From a bacterium (GTDB lineage: Bacteria; Patescibacteriota; Doudnabacteria; UBA920), in assembly GCA_021789715.1 (NCBI GenBank), contig JAJYJE010000021.1, forward strand, positions 1 through 9,779: 9,779 nucleotides of DNA, written 5' to 3'. The notes under the pieces were generated by a model. That model was not told the DNA's origin. It ran no database searches and saw only the letters and a list, made by a program, of their open reading frames with translations. Below, in pieces: positions 4,526 to 9,779 of this stretch; position 1 is the stretch's first letter, and every line of letters begins with the position of its first letter. Both the position numbers and the translations under genes were made by a program.

Positions 4526-7381
4526 ATGAAAATTTATAGCTATACTACTAAGCCCGTCGGGGAAAAACCCCGGCGCAAGCCGAAAGTTTTTAATTTTTTT
4601 AGATTCGGCAAATTTACCTGGCGAAAATTTTTCACCTGGACCTTCCGGCTCGCGGCCAGCGGCATCCTGATTGTCGCGCTGCTGTTCCTCTACTACTCGC
4701 GCGGCCTCCCGGACCCCAACAAATTACTCGACCGCCAAATACCGCAAAGTACAAAAATCTTTGCCCGCGACGGCAGCCTGCTCTACGAAATTCATGGCGA
4801 ATATAAACGAACCTTGGTAAACCTTGACCAAATTTCGCCCTACGTTCCCGAAGCCACCGTCGCCATTGAAGACAAAAACTTTTACCACGAAGGGGGCATA
4901 TCTCTTACCGGCATCGCCCGCGCGGCCTTAGCGGACCTGTTAAGTTTGCATAAAAGCCAAGGCGCCAGCACTATCACCCAACAATTCGTAAAAAACGCCC
5001 TCCTGACAGACAACAAATCCTGGGACCGAAAAATCCGGGAAGTTATTTTGGCCATGGCCATTGACGCGCGATTCTCCAAGCAACAAATCCTGCAATTTTA
5101 CTTAAACGAAATTCCCTACGGCCGCAACGCTTACGGCATAGAAGCGGCGTCCCAAAGCTATTTTGGCAAGTCGTCAAAAGATTTGGATTTAGCCGAAAGC
5201 GCTTATTTAGCAGCGCTGCCCCAAGCGCCCACCTACTACAGTCCCACCGGGCCGCACCGCGACGCTCTTGACGCTCGCAAGAATGCCGTACTGCAAAATA
5301 TGAAAGACCAGGGCTATATTACCGACGCCCAAATGCATCAAGCGGAAAACGAAAAAGTCACCTTTGTCCAGGTCGCCAACAACATCGTCGCGCCGCATTT
5401 TGTCTTCTACGTGGAAGACTACCTGGCCGGCAAATATGGCGAATCGACTTTAGAGGAAGGCGGTCTGAAAGTTTACACCACACTGGATCCGAATTTACAA
5501 AAAATTGCCGAAACAGTTGTCGAAAATGACGTAAACAAAGAAAGTATCAAATACAATGCCCACAATGCCGCGCTGGTGGCCATAGATCCCAAAACCGGGC
5601 AAATCCTGGCCATGGTTGGGAGCAAGGATTATTTTGGCACCCCGGAGCCGGCCGGCTGTACGCCTGGTAAAAACTGCACCTTTGAACCTAATGTCAACGT
5701 AGCCATCGCCCAACGCCAGCCGGGATCCAGCTTTAAACCCTATGTTTACGTTACGGCATTCAGCAAGCCGTTCGACTACAGTCCGGCGACAATGCTGTTT
5801 GACGTCACTACGGACTTTGGCAGCTACAACGGCAAGGAGTACATCCCCCATAATTACAACGGACAAAGCTACGGACCGGTTTCCATGCGGCAAGCCCTGG
5901 CCGGGAGCTTAAACGTGCCGGCGGTAAAGACCCTGGATCTGGTAGGCGTGGACAATGCAGTGCAAACCGCCCATAGTTTGGGAATCACCAGCCCGCTTTC
6001 GGACTGCGGCTTGTCATTGGTGCTCGGCGGCTGCGAGGTCACGCTCCTGGATCATGTGGCCGCTTATTCGGTATTCGCCAACGGCGGAATCAGAAACCCC
6101 GCTACGGCCATTTTGAAAGTTGAGGACAAAAACGGGAACACGCTCGAGCAGTACCAAAGCCACCCCCAGCAAATACTGGACCCGGAAGCGAATTACGAAC
6201 TAATCAGCATCTTAACCGATAACGGCGCCCGTAGCTTCGTTTTTGGCGCAAACTCTCCGCTGACTCTGCCGGGACGGGTTGCGGCCGCAAAAACCGGCAC
6301 GACTCAAAATTGGCGCGACGGTTGGACTATGGGTTTTACGCCTTCTCTGGCGGCAGGCGTGTGGGCCGGCAATAACGACGGCGAACTGCTAAAACCGGGG
6401 TCTGACGGGGTAGTTGTAGCGGCACCAATCTGGCACGACTTTATGGTCCAGGCTCTGGCCAGCACGACCCCGGAAGACTTCCCCGTACCGTCGGGCATCC
6501 AGCACGTTACTGTCGATTCGGTTTCCGGACTCCTTCCCACCGACGCCACGCCGCAAACCAAAACCGAAGTCTTTGCCAGTTACTCCGTGCCGACCCAATA
6601 CGATAATGTCCACCAAAAAATCGCAATCGACTCCCAAACCGGCCAGCCGGCAACCAACCTAACTCCTCCCGGCCAGATAACTTACCAAACCTACACGGTC
6701 TTTCACAGCGAACGACCGAGCGATCCTAACTGGGAGCAGCCGGTGGAAGCCTGGGCGCTCGCGCACGGCTATTCTTATCCGCCTACCACGACTTTAGCCG
6801 GCCTGCCGACCAACACTCCTTCGGGCAACGGGCCTAAACTCAATATCTTGCAGCCCAGCGAAGGCGGCATTATTTCTCAATTGCCGTTCCAAGCCAACAT
6901 ATCGGCCGTATCGAATAATTCCGTCGCGCGAGTTGACCTGTACTTGGATGGCCAATACTTGCAAAGCTTGAGTGCCGCACCTTTTCTGTTTAGCATCGAC
7001 AAGCAGCTACCGGACGGGCCACATACCATAGCCATCCGTGCGGTGGACAATACGGGTGCCGTATCGGATACCAGCGTCCAGGTTACCTACGCCTTAAATA
7101 CCCCGCTGGTTATTACCGCGCCAGACGACCAAGCTACCCTCAATTTCCCCGCCACACTTACCGCTTCCAGTATTAATTCTTACGGCCAGCTGACTTTTTA
7201 TTATCAGGACAGCACCGGTACCAGCAAAGCAATAGGCGGCGCCGTGACTGCCAATCCAACAGGCAGCCAATACCAATATTCCACCGTTTGGGAGAGCCCG
7301 CCAGCCAGCGGCTCTTATATCCTTTATGCCAAAACCAATACGGGCATTATTACTCCCAAAATCAGAGTAACAGTGCCGTAA
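4526..7381 (+). CDS. Class A penicillin-binding protein (PBP1A-type) with C-terminal Ig-like modules
   Basis: A bifunctional peptidoglycan synthase: it polymerises glycan strands from lipid II and crosslinks the peptides outside the membrane. Residues 1-42 are a basic cytoplasmic tail and 43-58 a single transmembrane anchor. The GT51 glycosyltransferase follows, with EDKNFYHEGG (catalytic E115), GASTITQQFVKN (146-157), RKIREVILAMAI (168-179, second Glu E172) and LNEIPYGRNAYGIEAASQ (193-210). The transpeptidase has SxxK at 401-404 (nucleophile S401), SxN at 461-463 (SLN) and KTG at 589-591. After a Pro/Thr-rich linker near 752-770, residues 771-857 look like a bacterial Ig-like domain (VARVDLYLDG, LPDGPHTIAIRAVDNTG), and 861-951 a second, more divergent beta-rich repeat. 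All catalytic motifs are intact. The 951-residue length exceeds typical PBP1A because of this tail, which may bind glycans or partner proteins. The start is set by the adjacent promoter. The O-antigen-ligase-like gene follows after 12 bases, suggesting one transcript. Confidence 0.95.
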   Translation: MKIYSYTTKPVGEKPRRKPKVFNFFRFGKFTWRKFFTWTFRLAASGILIVALLFLYYSRGLPDPNKLLDRQIPQSTKIFARDGSLLYEIHGEYKRTLVNLDQISPYVPEATVAIEDKNFYHEGGISLTGIARAALADLLSLHKSQGASTITQQFVKNALLTDNKSWDRKIREVILAMAIDARFSKQQILQFYLNEIPYGRNAYGIEAASQSYFGKSSKDLDLAESAYLAALPQAPTYYSPTGPHRDALDARKNAVLQNMKDQGYITDAQMHQAENEKVTFVQVANNIVAPHFVFYVEDYLAGKYGESTLEEGGLKVYTTLDPNLQKIAETVVENDVNKESIKYNAHNAALVAIDPKTGQILAMVGSKDYFGTPEPAGCTPGKNCTFEPNVNVAIAQRQPGSSFKPYVYVTAFSKPFDYSPATMLFDVTTDFGSYNGKEYIPHNYNGQSYGPVSMRQALAGSLNVPAVKTLDLVGVDNAVQTAHSLGITSPLSDCGLSLVLGGCEVTLLDHVAAYSVFANGGIRNPATAILKVEDKNGNTLEQYQSHPQQILDPEANYELISILTDNGARSFVFGANSPLTLPGRVAAAKTGTTQNWRDGWTMGFTPSLAAGVWAGNNDGELLKPGSDGVVVAAPIWHDFMVQALASTTPEDFPVPSGIQHVTVDSVSGLLPTDATPQTKTEVFASYSVPTQYDNVHQKIAIDSQTGQPATNLTPPGQITYQTYTVFHSERPSDPNWEQPVEAWALAHGYSYPPTTTLAGLPTNTPSGNGPKLNILQPSEGGIISQLPFQANISAVSNNSVARVDLYLDGQYLQSLSAAPFLFSIDKQLPDGPHTIAIRAVDNTGAVSDTSVQVTYALNTPLVITAPDDQATLNFPATLTASSINSYGQLTFYYQDSTGTSKAIGGAVTANPTGSQYQYSTVWESPPASGSYILYAKTNTGIITPKIRVTVP

Positions 7382-7393
7382 AATTTGATATCT

Positions 7394-8656
7394 ATGCCCT
7401 TTCTCCTTGCCCTCACCCTCCTTCTCACCCCCGCATACGTAATCAAATTCCATATTATCCGCTTTCCGACCGATATTTTAATGGTTGGGGTGATATTGAT
7501 TTGGATTATTTTCGGCGCTTGGTTGCTGATTAAACGCCAAACGCGGGATTTTTGGCGCCACGCGGTTTCACTGGAAAAAAAGACAGCGGCGCTTGTGGCG
7601 CTATTTTTCCTGGCGGGCATTATTTCTTTGCTGGCACACGGCACTGACCGCGCCAAGCTCGGGCAATTCATCGTGCTGTTCCTGCAGCCGATCAGCATAT
7701 TCATTATCGGACGTTACTTGCTCGAAAAATTTCCCCGCGCTGCCTACTACTTCCTGCTTGCCACTTATTTGCTGCTTGCGGCAGCCGGCTTCTATGCCGT
7801 TATTCAGTATTTTACGCTGCTTGGCCTCCCGCCGGCCTGGTGGGGCAACAGCGATGAGCCTAAACGGGCCTTAGGCTTTTTTATCCACCCTAATTTTTAC
7901 GCGCTCTGGGCGGCGCCGCTGCTGGCATTTCTCCTGCCGGATTTGGGGCTAAAGATCAAAGGCTTAAAATCAAACAATAAAACCTGGGGTTTCGCCGCTG
8001 CTTGGCTAATAGGCGCAGCTGGATTATTCCTGTCGCTTTCCCGCGCCGGCTGGCTGGGCCTGGCCGCAGCCGGCGCGGTCTACCTAATTGTGGCTGCCGA
8101 CGCGAAAATCCGCAAAATCATCCTAATTGCCGCCGCCTGCGTTTTGGCGGTCGTCCTCATTTATCCCAACCTCCGCTGGCGCCTGCTGCTGCCGTTCTAC
8201 GGCGAAAAATCTGCCGTGTCGCGTTTCTCGCTTTGGGACACCGGTTGGAAAGGAATCAAGGAATCGCCGCTTACCGGCCTCGGCCTGACCGGCTTTGCCC
8301 GGCAATGGCACACGCTCAACACCGACCCCGGCCTGGCTTCGGCCTCGCACAATTTTCCGCATAACATTTTTTTGGACCTCTGGGTGGAGACAGGACTTTT
8401 AGGACTCATCAGCCTCGCTATTTTGATGGGGCTAATAATTTATCGCGGATTACGTAACCCCTCTGTCACAACGCAGATTCCCGGCCTGTCGAACAAACAA
8501 GACGGGACGCCTCGTCAAAGTATAACGATACCCAATTTCAAGCTCTCCGTCGCCCTCTTTCTAATTGCTTTAATCTGCGCCGGCATGGTTGACAACCCGT
8601 ATTTTAAAAACGATTTGGCGATGGTGTTTTGGCTGATCTTATCCTTAGGGTTCTAA
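7394..8656 (+). CDS. O-antigen ligase/Wzy-type polytopic membrane protein
   Basis: A hydrophobic 420-residue protein with roughly ten or more membrane segments and the Wzy_C/O-antigen ligase signature. LSLSRAGWLG (213-222) is the conserved Arg-containing loop. The large extracytoplasmic loop has WDTGWKGIKESPLTGLGLTG (281-300), then SHNFPHNIFLDLWVETGLLG (318-337), with the His-Asn pairs seen in WaaL/Wzy ligases. Such enzymes join or polymerise undecaprenyl-linked glycans on the outer face of the membrane; sequence alone cannot separate ligase, polymerase or protein-glycosylating forms. A hydrophilic Ser/Thr/Gln-rich loop at 355-380 interrupts the C-terminal helices. I chose ATG 7394; a TTG at 7385 would add three residues, and neither start has a ribosome binding site. 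The PBP stop is 12 bases upstream, so translation may be coupled to it, and the pair ends at the terminator at 8676-8701. The partner suggests an envelope assembly unit. Confidence 0.85.
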   Translation: MPFLLALTLLLTPAYVIKFHIIRFPTDILMVGVILIWIIFGAWLLIKRQTRDFWRHAVSLEKKTAALVALFFLAGIISLLAHGTDRAKLGQFIVLFLQPISIFIIGRYLLEKFPRAAYYFLLATYLLLAAAGFYAVIQYFTLLGLPPAWWGNSDEPKRALGFFIHPNFYALWAAPLLAFLLPDLGLKIKGLKSNNKTWGFAAAWLIGAAGLFLSLSRAGWLGLAAAGAVYLIVAADAKIRKIILIAAACVLAVVLIYPNLRWRLLLPFYGEKSAVSRFSLWDTGWKGIKESPLTGLGLTGFARQWHTLNTDPGLASASHNFPHNIFLDLWVETGLLGLISLAILMGLIIYRGLRNPSVTTQIPGLSNKQDGTPRQSITIPNFKLSVALFLIALICAGMVDNPYFKNDLAMVFWLILSLGF

Positions 8657-8675
8657 AGAGACCGTCCGTTATATT

Positions 8676-8701
8676 CTGCCGCCGCAAGGCGGCAGTTTTT
8701 T
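8676..8701 (+). terminator. Intrinsic terminator of the PBP/ligase operon
   Basis: CTGCCGCC (8676-8683) and GGCGGCAG (8688-8695) form a perfect 8-pair GC-rich stem capped by a GCAA tetraloop and followed by six T residues (8696-8701). It lies 19 bases after the stop codon of the ligase-like gene. Confidence 0.93.
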
Positions 8702-8752
8702 ATTAAACGCGCGTCTAAGCAAAGGGAGGACTGATTATTAAATTGTAATTTT

Positions 8753-8935
8753 ATGGCCGATAATGATAACGAACAAGGCTCGCCGCGCTATGTAGACGAG
8801 CGGAGCGGAGCCAACAAAAACTTGCGCCCTAACCTGGAAGAAACCCAGGCACGCGAAACCAACAAACCGCCAAAACCGGACGACGCCGTGGAAGAAGACG
8901 ATGAGGACGACGAGGAGAGTGGCGAAGAAGGATAA
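8753..8935 (+). CDS. Acidic disordered hypothetical protein (60 aa)
   Basis: I do not recognise this protein. It is hydrophilic throughout, with no membrane segment, no Cys and no Trp. Residues 1-40 mix polar and charged residues with several Asn and Pro, and the last 20 are almost all Asp, Glu and Gly (DAVEEDDEDDEESGEEG). It is probably intrinsically disordered. ATG 8753 is the only in-frame start after a TGA at 8732-8734. A purine run, GGGAGGA (8724-8730 region), lies over 20 bases upstream, too far to serve this ATG, so initiation is unclear; the sequence just before the start is A/T-rich. It follows the operon terminator at 8676-8701, so it needs its own promoter, which I cannot place with confidence. 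It is convergent with the membrane protein on the other strand. Codon-like structure and a biased composition support a gene, but chance cannot be excluded. Confidence 0.55.
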   Translation: MADNDNEQGSPRYVDERSGANKNLRPNLEETQARETNKPPKPDDAVEEDDEDDEESGEEG

Positions 8936-8971
8936 AAAATTAAGGCGGAACGCTAACTGCTAGCGTCCGCC
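8930..8971 (-). terminator. Terminator for the minus-strand membrane protein gene
   Basis: GGCGG plus ACGCTA (8944-8948, 8950-8955) pairs with TAGCGT plus CCGCC (8961-8966, 8967-8971): 11 pairs with one bulged A at 8949 and a 5-base loop. Read on the minus strand, the stem is followed by TTAATTTTTTATCC, a good U-tract. The plus-strand side continues into CCACCTCCC without T residues, so termination is probably one-directional. The stop codon of the minus-strand gene (8960-8962) lies in the hairpin's loop and arm. Confidence 0.8.
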
Positions 8972-9703
8972 CCACCTCCCATGGTATAAGAGGGTTTTGC
9001 CGCAAACGGTTAAGTTTGCGTGTGTATTCGATGTCCGCGGAGTACACCAATAGGTGGCAAGCTGAATCAAGTTTACCCCCATGGGCACCCACCACGGCAG
9101 TTTGGAAAACCACCACCAGACCCAAGTCGTAACCAGCAGCGCGGTCAGGTGGGCAAAAGGCTTGTCCTTTTCTTGCCCCATTACCACAGGCCAAGTTTGA
9201 ACGCCATCCGGTCGATTCTTGTTTACATCCTTCTGATCCTCCTCCTTATCACGTTGGTCGCCTTTCCAGTTTCGTCGACCCGTCAAGACAGCTGCGACCC
9301 AAGGAAACAAGTGCCCATAACCCATAATGCCACCGGTGATCACCAGTGCTTGCAGACCGCGGACAAAAGGCGAGACCAATCCCCATGGTTTGCGTTTTTT
9401 CCAGGCATAGATGAGGGAGAGGGCGATGAACAGAAAACCGACATCATCATTCTTCCAGGTCGTTGTAGCCAGAAGCCAAACTGCCCACGGAAGGATGCCA
9501 GGCACCGGCTCGCGGCCCTGGTCGTGATGCACCGATTCGAGATGGGCAAGAAAACCCACCCAATAATCGAGCGCGCCCCAGAATTGGGGGCCATTGGGCG
9601 AAGCTCCTGCCGCGACGAGCATAAGCATGTAGTCGATCAGTGAGTAGATACGCAACTGCCCCAAATAGTTAACGAGCTTTTTGGTAACGTCTCTGGAAAA
9701 CAT
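8960..9703 (-). CDS. Polytopic membrane protein, possibly UbiA-superfamily-like
   Basis: A 247-residue, Trp-rich membrane protein with about seven hydrophobic segments (near 20-34, 42-55, 68-82, 87-101, 110-140, 184-200 and 203-219). The hydrophilic loop GDQRDKEEDQKD (148-159) contains D149, D152 and D156 in the spacing DxxDxxxD, and is followed by TWPVVMGQEK (170-179). This is the layout of the second Asp-rich motif of UbiA-family intramembrane prenyltransferases, usually followed by a T-L-P-v-x-x-G stretch. The N-terminal RIYSLIDYMLML would also fit the start of that fold. However, the first motif (NDxxDxxxD) is not recognisable; the corresponding loop reads HLESVHHDQGREPVPG (54-69). The length is short of the usual 280-300. 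If it is a member it is divergent and perhaps not a prenyltransferase. The start at 9703 is backed by AGGTGG six bases upstream, inside the preceding gene; a TTG at 9664 would avoid the overlap. The gene ends at the terminator at 8930-8971. Confidence 0.75.
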   Translation of the reverse strand: MFSRDVTKKLVNYLGQLRIYSLIDYMLMLVAAGASPNGPQFWGALDYWVGFLAHLESVHHDQGREPVPGILPWAVWLLATTTWKNDDVGFLFIALSLIYAWKKRKPWGLVSPFVRGLQALVITGGIMGYGHLFPWVAAVLTGRRNWKGDQRDKEEDQKDVNKNRPDGVQTWPVVMGQEKDKPFAHLTALLVTTWVWWWFSKLPWWVPMGVNLIQLATYWCTPRTSNTHANLTVCGKTLLYHGRWGGR

Positions 9704-9779
9704 CTTCCACCACCTCTGGCAGCTCCTCGAGGGAACTAATCAAGCGAATATCGGCCGTTTTGAGAACGGGATGCTCGCG
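9669..9779 (-). CDS. C-terminal end of an unidentified gene (partial)
   Basis: Reading from the right edge on the minus strand, one frame is open for 36 codons and stops at TAA 9671-9669. The visible end has ADIRLISSLEELPEVVEDVF followed by a basic QRRYQKAR tail, which looks like the last beta-strand and helix of an alpha/beta protein. HAD-like hydrolases often end in a comparable sL-eL helix, and VWA-type proteins have similar tails, but 36 residues do not allow a choice. It overlaps the start of the UbiA-like gene by 35 bases in another frame, which implies co-transcription and translational coupling. If it is HAD-like, pairing with UbiA would be a known type of association, but that is speculation. 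Confidence 0.6.
   Translation of the reverse strand, partial: REHPVLKTADIRLISSLEELPEVVEDVFQRRYQKAR

Noticed and set aside
7385..7387. TTG as the start of the O-antigen-ligase-like gene.
   Set aside because: It adds only three residues, has no ribosome binding site, and an ATG follows at 7394. It remains possible.
9020..9643. A 207-codon plus-strand ORF opposite the membrane protein.
   Set aside because: Its product is Pro/Arg/His-rich without a recognisable domain, while the opposite frame encodes coherent membrane helices with a ribosome site and a correctly oriented terminator.

Overview
The window reads as a compact bacterial chromosome segment, most likely from the candidate phyla radiation (Patescibacteria, Parcubacteria-like). 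I infer this from the mix of short acidic hypothetical proteins, weak or absent ribosome binding sites at several housekeeping genes, tight spacing, and the envelope gene types; there is no rRNA to settle it. TGA is used as a stop (yebC and the 39-residue ORF), which argues against the recoded-TGA lineages. I see no CRISPR array, tRNA, rRNA, insertion sequence or phage gene.

Layout. Positions 1-435 hold no convincing protein gene, but they carry a promoter, a chain of hairpins and a strong intrinsic terminator, which together look like an independent small RNA gene of unknown family. A 92-residue acidic hypothetical follows (436-714). Next is an information-processing block on the plus strand: rsmI (16S rRNA C1402 2'-O-methyltransferase), yebC (translation factor) and ruvC (Holliday junction resolvase). 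The gaps between them hold hairpin-forming sequence, and rsmI carries an in-frame palindromic insertion. After ruvC comes a tiny gene missing from usual length-filtered gene calls (3119-3238, 39 aa). It has its own extended -10 promoter, a UUCG hairpin, a strong Shine-Dalgarno sequence and a terminator shared with the convergent tyrS gene (minus strand, 3291-4457).

A short intergenic stretch (4458-4525) holds back-to-back promoters for tyrS and for a large class A penicillin-binding protein (4526-7381). The latter has GT51 and transpeptidase domains plus C-terminal Ig-like modules, and its -10 box lies so close to the ATG that the mRNA is probably leaderless. Twelve bases after it starts a polytopic O-antigen ligase/Wzy-type protein (7394-8656), and the pair ends at a clean intrinsic terminator. 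Together they form an envelope module: peptidoglycan synthesis plus surface-polysaccharide ligation or polymerisation.

The right end has a 60-residue acidic hypothetical (8753-8935). Convergent to it on the minus strand is a membrane protein with a UbiA-like DxxDxxxD motif (8960-9703), whose start overlaps the end of a gene entering from the right edge (9669-9779).

The most interesting unexplained items are the 79-298 small-RNA candidate, the palindromic element inserted in rsmI, the fully equipped 39-aa gene with its possibly self-sequestering leader, and the divergent UbiA-like membrane protein.
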